Source: Lutraria lutraria (Eukaryota > Mollusca > Bivalvia > Venerida > Mactridae). From it: a DNA stretch of 64,000 nucleotides. Location of the stretch: assembly GCA_964023205.1 (NCBI GenBank), contig OZ026834.1, positions 29,488,756 to 29,552,755 of the forward strand. The letters run 5' to 3'. Under the pieces are notes generated by a model. It saw only the letters and a program-made list of their open reading frames with translations, was not told where the DNA came from and ran no database searches. Below, piece by piece: positions 46,201 to 56,996 of this stretch. Both the position numbers and the translations under genes were made by a program. The number at the start of each line of letters is the position of its first letter. The first letter of the stretch is position 1.

Positions 46201-48207
46201 TATCGACGTGGTGGTATATCTAACCGAAACTAAATGACATGGATTTATTTATATGCATAGTTTCAATGACTTATATAATTATATAAGTCCTTGATAGTTT
46301 AAAATAAGGAAATAAATAATTAAATAACAAGTTTTCAGCACTCAGTTATATAATGCAGTAATGAATTGAAGTTTCTAGTTTAGGCAAAGTTGAATGTCAG
46401 TGTAATCTTATACTATGGGCTATTTCTAACACCTGTAGAATACCATTTACAGTAAAACCTTTCCAGAGCGGCCCTCTCTTGAGCAAAAACATCCCTTCAA
46501 CAACCCTTCAACATCCATGAAACAACAGCATGATTTTTCTCACTGCTGGTTGTTATACTTTTGTTGTATGTGTTGGTATGAATAATAAATGTCTACAAGT
46601 CAAACGACAAACACAAATATGTATAGACACTATTTATTTCTACATCCAACAAATATTAAAAACTAAAGCATGTGTATAGGAAAGGCGATCATTTATAAAC
46701 TGACTAGCATTAGAATTGTAACAGAGTACAGTTACGTATAAAGATCATTATAGTCTGTTCTAATATAATACTGTAACACTGGTGTCACCGGTGCTATAAT
46801 TAAGATACTATATATACCATAACTTACTACACACCTATGACACTGGGTTTAACTATAAAACTAACCTCTCTAGAGCAACAACCGCTCAAGAAAAGCATAC
46901 TTTTGCTACTTCCAAAGGATGTTGCTTCGAAGAGATTGTACTGTAGTCAGTGTATTTCGTCCGAACAACTGTTCACACTAGATTTACTTCCCCTTAATTT
47001 AATCCCAATTGATAATACATCGAGGATATAAAACTTAATTTATTTATTCAACATTTAAACGAAGTTAACAAATTTATCGGGTTAGAAATGTGTGTATTCA
47101 TGCCGTAAGTCCTATTCACTGAAATCGGAGTGGGTAGGGATCATTGCGTCATCAGAAATAAAAGCAACGATGCGTAAGACTCCATTGAAAACTAAACAAA
47201 AAATACTTTAAAATAGTCAACCAAACCAAAAATGTTGTCAGTTGAAATATTTGTGTTTATACAGCGGTATCATTATATACAGATCATGTCTCGAAACATA
47301 ATAGTCAATAATAAATGCGTGTTTAAAAGCATGTACATTGTACATGTATCTCAATCAGCAATATTTCCGACGTAATTGTATTCATATTATATTATACAAT
47401 GTACATACATATTTATAAACATATCATTAAGTTGATGTACAAACATTTATAACGGACTACACGTATTTACTGTTCAAATGTCATTAAAACAAATTTGATA
47501 TTCGCCACCTTTAAGAAATCGCTACCTTAGTATAGTTAACTTAAAAAGTAAACTTAATTATGATTGTCCAAATAAGGCAAGAGTAATCGAAGATTTCGAA
47601 TTAGGTCTTAAAAGTGTTTATTTCTGGTTACATGCTCGTTAAAAATAGGGTAGGTAGAGGATTTTCTTTCGGCTCTTGATAGCTTAACATTAAGCCTTAT
47701 GGAAAAATATAAATATACAATCTTGTACAGTGTATATAAAATGTTCAAAGATATATCCGAGTCAAGTAAATTAGTAATGAAAAATAATCAACATTCCATA
47801 GGTATTATATATCATTTAATATATTAAATAATATATAATACCAATGGAATGTTGATTATTTTTCATTATACATTGTATATATATAAATTGATAAACTGGA
47901 AGCTCTGTTCCTCGGGCCTAGTTACAAGTCTACAGTCACGGGGGGAAATTCGGCCTGAAACGAATATTTTATTCGCCTGAATAATATCATAAAATACAAG
48001 ATAAACTAAAGACATACCAGCATCGAATGTTGGATCATCTTCTAGGTATACAATAGCAGCTTCGATCGCATCAAGGGCAGAACCTCCGTTCTCCAACACT
48101 TTATAACCGGCACGTGCTGCTGCTTTGGTTCCGTCACGTGACGGCTGCACGAGGTGTTCAGGAATGGTCCATGCTCCGCCGTGTACAATAATCACTGGTG
48201 TTGCCAT
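40055..48207 (-). CDS. ASRGL1: Isoaspartyl peptidase/L-asparaginase (complete, 6 exons)
   Basis: Coding exons in order are 48018-48207, 43930-44072, 42516-42676, 41449-41573, 40829-40939 and 40055-40260; total 936 nt, 311 aa (human ASRGL1 is 308). All introns are GT-AG with matching phases. From family knowledge this is an Ntn hydrolase that cleaves itself to expose an N-terminal Thr and then hydrolyses L-asparagine and isoaspartyl dipeptides in the cytosol. Visible signatures: VIIVHGGAW at the N-terminus; [31 protein letters not shown]; the autocleavage site HDTVGAVA with nucleophile Thr171; TSTGG; GRVGDSP; GAGGYAD; and CTGHGESI. No signal peptide, which favours the cytosolic ASRGL1 type over lysosomal aspartylglucosaminidase. 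Residue 170 before the nucleophile is Asp, as in many family members, where human ASRGL1 has Gly. Intron 1 is about 3.9 kb and full of MITEs. Confidence 0.95.
40829..40939 (-). CDS. ASRGL1: ASRGL1 exon 5
   Basis: Encodes [20 protein letters not shown] and [17 protein letters not shown]. The TGHGE motif contributes the second active-site Thr. Acceptor taacag, donor gtacgt. Confidence 0.95.
41449..41573 (-). CDS. ASRGL1: ASRGL1 exon 4 (nucleophile exon)
   Basis: Encodes [36 protein letters not shown]. Thr171 in HDTV is the expected self-cleavage nucleophile. Confidence 0.95.
42516..42676 (-). CDS. ASRGL1: ASRGL1 exon 3
   Basis: Encodes [20 protein letters not shown] and the charged linker that precedes the cleavage site ([20 protein letters not shown]). 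Acceptor ttgtag, donor gtgagt. Confidence 0.93.
42796..42970. mobile_element. MITE family 2, copy c, in ASRGL1 intron 2
   Basis: Contains gtaacctctccagtgcggcc, acgacctccctctaacaaca, cctcttcagagcaacaacct and ends ttcggagcagtggcactg before TA. The left terminus is degraded. Confidence 0.7.
43517..43683. mobile_element. MITE family 1, copy d, in ASRGL1 intron 2
   Basis: Exact TA on both sides (43515-43516, 43684-43685). Left end cagtcaagcctgtgtcagcg; right end tttgttcacaggttcgactg. Relative to the other copies the interior is in reverse orientation. Confidence 0.8.
43930..44072 (-). CDS. ASRGL1: ASRGL1 exon 2
   Basis: Encodes [40 protein letters not shown]. The GSVLT..GEVEMDA.IMDG block is diagnostic of the family. 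Acceptor tttcag, donor gtaagt. Confidence 0.95.
44166..44308. mobile_element. MITE family 1, copy e
   Basis: tagtcaaacctgtgaacaaa at the left, ggaggtcagtttgttcagaa inside, and a degraded right end (acacaaatttaaccgta). Lies just upstream of exon 2 in ASRGL1 intron 1. Confidence 0.65.
44765..44830 (+). mobile_element. Degraded tRNA-Leu-like SINE head
   Basis: gtggttgagtttaaattact, a long-variable-arm-like gtctcgctgatgcaatg and ggatcgaacgacc follow the order of the head at 2247-2460 with many changes. Confidence 0.4.
45422..45603. mobile_element. MITE family 2, copy d
   Basis: atctccagagtggccttctc, ttgagcatcaacttcatttc, acaacctcacaccaacaaca and the end gaaaagctttcactg before TA. More diverged than the other copies. 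Confidence 0.6.
45695..45871. mobile_element. MITE family 1, copy f
   Basis: cactcaaccctataataaag at the left, ttgataggtgtcctttaatc, ggttattttgttctgattaa inside, agcacgagtttaacta at the right. Strongly diverged. Confidence 0.55.
46450..46943. mobile_element. MITE family 2, copy e, split by a 300-bp insertion
   Basis: TA-flanked: starts cagtaaaacctttccagagc and ends cgaagagattgtactg. The family sequence breaks off after 'ttttctcactg' (46545) and resumes at 'ggtttaactat' (46846). Confidence 0.7.
46546..46845. mobile_element. Insertion within the family 2 MITE
   Basis: 300 bp foreign to the family sits between two cactg 5-mers (46541-46545 and 46841-46845), a possible target-site duplication. 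The ends (ctggttgtta, acacctatga) are not clear inverted repeats. No coding frame. Confidence 0.5.
47775..47868. repeat. 94-bp near-perfect palindrome in ASRGL1 intron 1
   Basis: The left arm taatgaaaaataatcaacat then tccataggtattatat pairs with atataataccaatggaatgt then tgattatttttcatta. The AT-rich loop is itself partly palindromic. It begins about 150 nt downstream of the exon 1 donor. Confidence 0.9.
48018..48207 (-). CDS. ASRGL1: ASRGL1 exon 1 (start codon)
   Basis: ATG at 48207-48205. Encodes [20 protein letters not shown] and [30 protein letters not shown]. Donor gtatgt. Confidence 0.95.
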
Positions 48208-49029
48208 TAATTTAGAAGCTTTTTTATTTCAATGATATATTCTACCTCTTCACAAGCGTGGGTAGCTATTTGTCCTTCAAACGTTTTTGGTATGTTGCCG
48301 TATTTAGAATTTAACACTCTGCTGAGTAAATCCAATATCTTTACCAATATATATATATATATGAAATATGGTATTGTCTCAGTCTCTAAGTATTTGTTAA
48401 AATGATACTGATTTAATGTTATATTTGATATTAATACAACGCTGTTGTCCTTGACAGACGTTCAGACTACTTGCTACAACAAGATACCAAAGAAATCGCT
48501 GAACATCGATCGAGCTGACGAAAGAGAGTTTTCCAATGACGAAGGTCGACACTGTATCTAAAAATAACATTATATTAATACCATTAGTATTATCGGAGTC
48601 AGTTTTCAAAATAAGGATGGTTCTCGGAACCAGATCAATCCATCCACCATTTTATACATTACGTCAGAAGTGTAATAAAGGAATCTTGATTTCAAACGTG
48701 TGCAGAAAGATGATTCTCAGCATTAATTTTATTGATCGCTGACGCAATGTCAAATGGGAATTACTGGTTGGCCAAGAAATAAAAAGATACAATTTCAGTA
48801 ATGTTTAAAATATATGCATATTTCTGCATTATAATTATCAAATAATTGCTTGATCTGCAAAATAATTAATAAAATTTCCTTTCGTGGTTGAAAAACGGAT
48901 TTATAATTTGGAAAAGAAAATAACATATGCATTGATTCATTGATCGACCAAACATACCGCATCGACTATCATAATAGTCATTTAAAGCAACTAGAATAAG
49001 AATAATTTAGTCCTGTCATTGTTTTTTCT

Positions 49030-49116
49030 ATCATCATAACCATCATCATCATCATCATGATAATAATAACCATTATTATCATCATCATCACCATCATCAT
49101 CACCATCATCATCATC

Positions 49117-49169
<53 letters not shown>

Positions 49170-49250
49170 AATATTCATCATCACCATCATTAACATCATC
49201 ATATTCATCACTATCATTATCATCACTATCATCACCATCAAAATAATAAT
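49030..49250. repeat. (CAT)n / (ATC)n compound microsatellite
   Basis: Trinucleotide atc/cat units interrupted by accatc and aatat. Translating gives poly-Ile on plus and poly-Asp or poly-Met on minus, none credible as protein. Confidence 0.95.
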
Positions 49251-49255
49251 CATCA

Positions 49256-49283
49256 CCAGCAGCAGCAGCAGCAGCAGCAGCAG
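49256..49283. repeat. (CAG)n microsatellite, about 9 units
   Basis: Uninterrupted cag/agc units next to the CAT array. Confidence 0.95.
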
Positions 49284-49809
49284 TAGCGGATTTAATATCC
49301 ATAGCAGCATTTAACATCAATGACAGTAACACCATTAGTATTAACATTATCACCTCTAGATTAACATATATTTTGATAATAATCAATATCCTCATATTTT
49401 GTCTACTTTCAATAGAATTGTGATTACAAATAAATAACATATAGGTAGACTAATGTGCATAATTTATTTCAGCACTCCTTGAAACACGTTTCTTCCCACC
49501 TAGCGAGTCTTCATCAGTATACATCGGTCTGTTTGTATATTGGGTCCGTTGCGGTTAAACAGACAAGCACGGGATTGCCCAATAAAACACGGGAATTCAA
49601 TGGTTCACCAAAACGTAAGGTTCTGTATTTTGGATAAAGAATGTTTGTATGGCTGGCGGAAAATAATACTTAAAAATTTCCTGTTGTGTCCTCATCAGAA
49701 ATAGATAATATCTTTATTTCAAAATCTTTCCAACAGGACGTGCATTTACATAATTACTTAGAGGAGACTTGCACAAAAATGGTGTTCAAATAATAACTAT
49801 AAATAAATA

Positions 49810-49963
49810 CAGTTAAACCCCAGAAAACCGGAATTCCCAGAAAATCGGAAATCTTGTAAGTCCCGGATTTCTTTATCAAAAGCTCCGTGAAAACAGAAAA
49901 TTCTCAGAAAACCGGACTTTTTGGCCCAGTCCGGAATGGATCCGGATTTGAGAGGTTTTACTG
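49810..49963. mobile_element. MITE family 3, copy b
   Basis: TA on both sides. Starts cagttaaaccccagaaaacc and ends ttgagaggttttactg. Internal 'aaaccggactttttggccca' and 'tccggaatggatccgg' mirror the copy at 3806. Confidence 0.8.
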
Positions 49964-52900
49964 TATACATGTATATAAGATGTACTGTAACAATCTAACT
50001 TCGCGGTCACCTTGATATCAAGGTCACCTCATAATTACCTAACTAGCAATATTAAAACCATACAGCCTCATTTTGAAAGAAACAAATTTTCTTGAAATAC
50101 ATTATAATTAACATATCATTAAAAATTATAAAATGAACAGCAGTCAACTGACTAGTTAAAGCCCAAATCATCTAGAAATCTAGCTAACACTTCTCATTCT
50201 TGCCAATCAATGTATCCTACACCATAATGCATGAATTCAAATTTCGAGGTCGTCGTCTTGATGAACATATGGGTAGCAGTTTTCACAGTTTTTATCAGTT
50301 TACCAAAATGGTGTGGGGTTCTCTTTTTGGCTGGCGGAGCTCAAAACCTTTGCGCACGCGGACGTTTAACAAAATGATAAAACAGTATGGCCTTACTGTA
50401 AGACACTCAAAGCAACCTAGCTAAGCATAAATAGTTCATAGAGCTCTGCACCAAATAATACCATGTGATCTAGATATCAGGCATAGAACTATCAGTGGTA
50501 CAAGAAATTAACGTACTGAATTACACAATTTATATATTCATGGATATTGATTTTCAGTTACGCAGAAATAAAATATAAATGTTTAGGCTTAATTAATGCA
50601 AAGATTGTTAAACTTAGTTTAAAAGGTCACAAAATAATCATGAGTCTAATATTTTTTTAAAGTTTAGGAAAAAATCATTTAGGTATGAAATAAATTTAAG
50701 TAGAAAATATAAGAAAAAAGAGGAAATAGAGATTTACCAACCGTATGATGCAATAACGCTCCCGCTGAATGTAAACACAAAGTACACACCTTCAGTCGTA
50801 CGATCAAATGATTGGTATTGGCGCACACACCTCCAATTCTGATTGGCTAAAATGTAGTGCAGTCTGTATAGGGAGATACGGAAGCGTGGAATGGACTTGG
50901 GTAAAATCCAGATAATTTGACCATATTTAGCCGACCTTTATTTCAAGGTCTAATGCTAAAGCTTTGTTTAGAGTGGCATTATTCTAGCGTTATGCGTAGG
51001 CAGGATATTTGCATTGTTTAAGTACACAATGTCGAAACATTTACGCTGCGTAAATTTATAAAGAACTATTGTTTCTATTGAATGAGTTTGGCCAACAACT
51101 GCAATTAGTCTTTTGTATATTTTTTTTCGATACAAGTCGGATGTATAACTCTTTGTCAGGGTTGATATATTCAATATACATATTATTCATATAGGTGATT
51201 TAAAGCATGATGATAACTATCTGGATCTTTAATCTGATTGCAAATAAAGCAAAACTGTACAAGTTTTAGATATAGACATTAAGCCAAAGAGTTATGACTG
51301 GGCGTTGCGCCCGAAAACATATGTAATCCTTGAAGTAAATGAAAAACGAGACACGCACGCGACAAAGAAACACGTGACTAGATTTTCTTATAGACATGGT
51401 AAACCTTTGTCTTTTTTTTTTTGTCAGACATTCAACGAAATAAAGGTTCATTTACCTTTTAGATACGACGCAGATCTTAAATTATTTATGACAAACATAT
51501 TTGTTTGTCCTTGAAATGAATAATGTTAGTTGGTCGGAAAACATATTTGTTATGTTAGTATGAAAAAAGAAATAAATTAGGACAATATGACGATAGGGTA
51601 GTGGATGACTATTCTAAAACGTATTTTTATACCTACGGTTGAATTCGAAATCGTTCGTCAGTCCAGGGGAATTTCCTTTGATTTGATTTGAATGTTGGAA
51701 ATGCGATAGTAATGCAGTTGAAGGCCCCAGATAAGTAAGATGACCATTAAAGTTCATCACATGGATGACACTGTTTTTCACATGTATTCGATAGTTACAG
51801 ATTTTTTACCAGTCTAGCATTTTGACATGTGTCATTGATAAAAAGAAATCATGTGTCAATAAAACGGCGAAAATTTATGTTAATGGTTGAATCGATAGTC
51901 TCGATATTGTTTGATCATTTGATTTATTGACACTTGGTGCAAAAACAATGATAAACGTTTAAGATTTTGGCTATTAAACTCGTAAGATTATCTTCATACA
52001 TTCTTTGGTATTGTAAATCAACATCATTGATTACTCACTACCTATACCGCTGATTGATCGAGTAACTGTCAGGAATCCACCAAGTATTTCCTAGTAATCT
52101 AATGAACGACCCTATGTTAATTAGGGAGGATAACTAGATAGGGAAATAAGTCAAGAAAGAAGTGAAATCTAGTGAAGGATTAATGAGGGAGGGGGGAGGG
52201 TAGTAGCTAGATCGGGTTCATCAGCTACGGAGAAGAAAAGGAATAAAAAGAAAAATGGACGATACCGAGAGACGAAAGATAAGTAGACGCAATGCGTCTG
52301 GTGATGACGGCCTTTAAAGCCCATACATATAAAATATCCGCCCTTTATACGTCGGCGATAACGCGCGATAAAGTTGACAAAATGTGAATAACAATGGGCT
52401 CCGAACGTTTTTACATGTCCAGTAATGTCACCGTAACTCCAAATCAATTCTAATTTCAAATGGCGTTTCGCATTATAATATACAACATCTTGGTGAAGTT
52501 TGGTAATATTTGAAACGTCAATTAAAGTAATATTGATAAATATTTGCAACTTTAGGTCTTGTTTTACCTAAACGTAGTCAATACGTGTACCCCCGGGGCA
52601 TGACATATATACTCTGTACAAATCCAAGGCCTTTATGAAGCAGACACCCGTGAACAACAGAAACCTGTCCACAATAGACGGACAAGGCTCTTTAAATGAC
52701 CGCGTATATAGCGGACATGCCTCACCTGTGGACAGTTGTCACCAATATAGCCAAATCGTTTCCCGAATGGCCATTTGGACCTTCAAGAATGGATCTTAAA
52801 CAAGTCTTGTGTCTTATTCAGTCAAAAGAACTTTTTTTTATATTGTGGTCCTTTGAACATGATCATGTGACACCGGAAAGGCAAATTAATTAATCAATAA

Positions 52901-53276
52901 ATTATTGTACATATTTCTGAGTTACATTTTCATAGCACATACTTTTTTTTATTATATTCTAACACAACTATCACAAAAATGCTTGACATTGAACAGGTAA
53001 GACTAAAATCTATAATACTGAAAGATAAAATAAAATTTTAGATAATTAAAATTGACCAAAATAAAAGGACTAGGCTGTTACTCTTGGTACACAAGAGTTG
53101 TGTGTACATATAGAAATGTTGACTTTTATCGTAAATGATCGATCATATTATATGCACAATCACCACATTGTGTTAAAACTTACCGTAGTCTACAAGAATG
53201 AAAAGTCATCATCATTAAATTGTTTCATTTTCCTTCGAATAATAACGCCTAATAACATACCTCGCATTTCTAGCGC

Positions 53277-53305
53277 TATATATAGAGTGACGTCAAATGA
53301 CGTCA
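53277..53305. promoter_or_regulatory. TATA-like box and two perfect CRE palindromes
   Basis: tatatata at 53277-53284 is followed by TGACGTCA at 53288-53295 and again at 53298-53305. The two CREB/ATF palindromes are 10 bp apart centre to centre, one helical turn. No gene start could be tied to them. Confidence 0.45.
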
Positions 53306-53614
53306 TAAAAACGGCGTTATGGTTCCCGGTTTTCGAGTGCATTTTATCCTGATCTGTTTCCATAGTCAGAGGTTATAAATTTTGAGATAGTTTTCAAAGA
53401 CTTAGATTACATATTTTGTCTTAAATTGTGTTATTTTATTCGATTCTGTGAGTTTATATTCAATTCAACGATATTTCGGTTATGCGAATACCGGTTCAAC
53501 TAACCAGTTTTCCTGGACTATTTTCTATCCAGTACTACTTTACCCTTACACAAAGAGTCGATAACTTCTCCACATATGAAGGATTAGACAATCTTTCAAA
53601 TTTCCATAGAACGG

Positions 53615-53702
53615 ATATGACATGCCGCGACAGGGATTCGAACCCGGGTCACCGGTTGATAAGTTCAATGTACTTACCACTGGACCAAGACTGCGGCCGT
53701 TC
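53615..53702 (-). mobile_element. tRNA-like SINE head, fragment
   Basis: On the minus strand: gtcttggtccagtggtaagt as A-box region, a self-complementary anticodon-like arm, then cccgggttcgaatccctgtc as a strong B box. The anticodon loop is not normal, so it is not a functional tRNA. Confidence 0.55.
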
Positions 53703-54365
53703 GAGTGTTAATGAAGGGTATGATGAAATAAGAGGGCTAAACAGTGATATGATTTTATATTGTGAAATATTTTGCCTTGCTTAAAGTTCTACTATTATTC
53801 AAAGATGAACTTCTTGAAAGTAGTGCTTGTGATAAAAATCAAATCCTTATTCTAAAAATAATTTATATAATTTGCAAAGATTGAGGTCAAAGTTTGACGT
53901 GTGTTTTGGTCGTTCATTGCACATACTCACTGTTTCGAAATGAAGTCAAACATTTTTACAGCCTACTTCGGCTTTGAGTGTTCCATACACGCTAGAAGCT
54001 CGTAAAATTATCTTTAAAATGCAAACGTACTGTTTCCTAGACATAAAACCTACATGCATAATTAATTCGTATTTTACCGCAGTAAAACATCACGGTACAA
54101 AAATCTACATGTATACTAGTAATGCTGTGGTATTTTTACCGCAGTAAATAGCACGGTACAGAGTTTAGGCCTAAATATCAGCACAATACATGTAGGTAAA
54201 ACAACCTCTGTTCGTGTACTTGGAAAAGAAACGAACACAAGATATTCAAGATATGTGACTGGTTGTTATAGGTGCGATGTACATGTATGCACACAAGATG
54301 TACAAGAAGTTACGGAGGCGTGTTAGTGCCACAGCATGTTTCGCGAAGGTTATAAGCGTGATGTA

Positions 54366-54450
54366 TAGTCAACCCTGTGAACGAAGGCCACCCTTTGAAA
54401 GATAAAATGTGGTCTGGTGGCATTTATTCAGAGGTCATTTTGTTCTTAGT
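54366..54450. mobile_element. MITE family 1, copy g, truncated
   Basis: Left end tagtcaaccctgtgaacgaa, gccaccctttgaaagataaa, then ggtcattttgttctta; the right half is missing. Confidence 0.6.
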
Positions 54451-56996
54451 TATCTAAGTGACTGTATATACTTAGTATACATTTGTAGTAACTTTAAGCG
54501 TCTTTTAGTTACATTATACATGTACAAAAATGTAATGATATTATTATTGATATTCGATGTCACGGTATATTGCAGTTGTACGAACTATATTAAGCAATAA
54601 TTAGATATTTGGAACACGTTCATGTTTGATTAAACAGGTCCGCTCCGCATTTTCAATCTGGTCTGAAGTGAGGGACTTGGTTCTAAGGTGCTTTATTCTG
54701 CTGTACAAATGGTAGGTTAGCATGCACATACTATCAGCATGTATCATGTATATTCGTCTTCGATGATAAAAATCTTCTTCTGAGATCAATGCTCAGTTTA
54801 GTCAGGATCCCTGTCTACTATACATAGTGTCAGGGCAGGTAATCCAGACTAATATTGAATTAAAATTTAAGAGTGATTCTCTCCCCTTGACACTACTGTA
54901 CATCTCATTATAAATAAGGCAAAAGACAAAGTACGGAGCCATTTTGAGATTACAGTATCACAGATAATACAACATCAGTGATGCTTACAATTCAAATGTA
55001 TATGTATTAATTCTTGAACCCAAGCTGTCCTTAGGAGATTATACCTGTCGTATCACGATTGCTCCTGGTTATTGGGAGTTTTCACTTAGTTTATTTATCT
55101 ATTATGTTTCCATATATGCTTCTTGTATAAATTTGTTGATCATGGAATATCACGTGATCTTATTGCAATATAGGATAATTACATATTATAGTCGAGGGAA
55201 TACTATTCTGAACAAAAAAGCCTATGACGTAGAAACAAATAAAGTCGACATGTATACAAATAGAAGGAAACAATACAGTTTAATCAACAACAATACGTGT
55301 TTAAATTTGTTTATATATTTTTACGTTTCGGCATTGCGCTTTCGTCAGAATAATACATAATAATCATTATAATAATGTTTTTTAAAAATAGAAGAGAAAT
55401 TTAAATTGCAGTCAAGCTATATCGACTCTGTTCTCCACTATACATGCTGAATATTAGTACATGTACATTTAATTTACTTAAAGCTTTTAGCTATTTAATC
55501 ATGTCAGAGTATTTCATTTTTAGGCAAAACATGCTCATGGCTTCAGTTCATTTGATGTTTGCTTGGTGGAAGTTCTTCGTGAAATAAAGATGCTATTATT
55601 ACTCCATTACTAAACATTTCATCGACAAGTGGATAATAAAAATGGTAAGTGATATATGTTATACGTCATCTTAATTCTGCTTTCATTTTGTAATTTAAGT
55701 CAGAATTAATTCAGTTACAAGCGTCTTTCAACAAAATAACAAAAACTGACATATTCCGGGTCTAATGTAAGCATCTGGTTTATTTTCTTTCTTATGTTTA
55801 AGAGCGCACCACAGCCATATCAATCATACACATATACCGTCTTTTGCGGCTTTTTTGCGTTGTACACACCTAGCCGCTAACTGAACGTCTTAGTTATACG
55901 GAGCTCAAGCCATTTGACACACCAAAACAGACTTCGTATCTCGATGTACTTGGCAGCTTGATATGTATTAATGATGCGATTGCTGCATTACTACTGAGGA
56001 AGTTTGGTTGAAAAACCTGTTTGATATAATTCTGGCTTTTATACATAGTAAATGCGACAAAACATATTATGATTAAAAACAACACAAATATTAACACACT
56101 TGAAAGCTTTATTATAACTTTAATTGAATAATGCATTAGTGCCATTCAGACAAAAAGAAAACCGCACATTGCTCATTGTTCTGAAGAGAACTGTAACATC
56201 ACAACAACAAGTTACTTGTACCCTGCAACATATAGTCACACTATAGAATGTATAACACGACTTCCAAACTATATGTCTACACGCTTAACAGTTATAAACT
56301 TAATTCAAAAATTAGTTTTTCCTACCCTCTGTTTTAAATTTACTAAATTACGTATGTTTACTCCCATGTCGCATGCCAATTATGCTTATGTTTGTATATA
56401 AGTACGATATATTCTATATACATGTATGTAAATGATGACGAGCCATGGTTCAAGTCATGTAATGAATTATCTGTTCTGTTCTGCTGTTTTCGGATCTTAT
56501 TCGGATGATGATGGAAGGACATATGAAAACAAGAGGTACATAATTATTGATAGGATTTATAATTACTTTTGTAAAGTAAACGTTTGTGACAACGCAATCT
56601 ATGTTGTCTTGGAGTGGTGACAATGGGTGGCACAAGATATTTGGTGATGCACACCATCAGTCGCTTAGAAAATGATTGAGTATTGCTATCATCTACCCTA
56701 GATTTGTCGAGAGAACGTGGCCTTTGTGTTTAATTACTGAAAGAAAAACTAGGAATAACCTATCTCATGTTTACAAATGGGTTCAGAAGACAGCAAAGAA
56801 AGAAGACCAAATTTACATGTACATGTTTGCCATTCTTCTATATATGTATTTTGTCAAATCTTATTTTTGTTTAGTCTCATATAATTTCCAGAAAAGAAAA
56901 AAAGGTACCAACTGTACCGTATCTTAAAACTTTAAAGTTTGGTTCTCAGTGAACAACTGTTCAATGTTATCTCGTGACACTTTTGTCTGAAATTAG

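Larger units (their letters stand above)
48208..56996. other. Intergenic between ASRGL1 and the EGF receptor gene
   Basis: About 8.8 kb without a supported exon. It holds the ASRGL1 promoter side, CAT/CAG microsatellites, a family 3 MITE, a SINE fragment, twin cAMP-response-element-like sites and a truncated family 1 MITE. An (AT)n run lies at 48348-48361. Short frames such as 50200-50424 and 53482-53784 lack any domain or splice support. Confidence 0.45.

Noticed and set aside
48978..49440. Poly-Asp, poly-Met and poly-Ile open frames
   Set aside because: They are translations of CAT and CAG microsatellites in different frames.
50200..50424. 74-codon plus-strand frame with GRRLDEHMG...
   Set aside because: No recognisable domain, no splice partners and typical length for chance in this composition.
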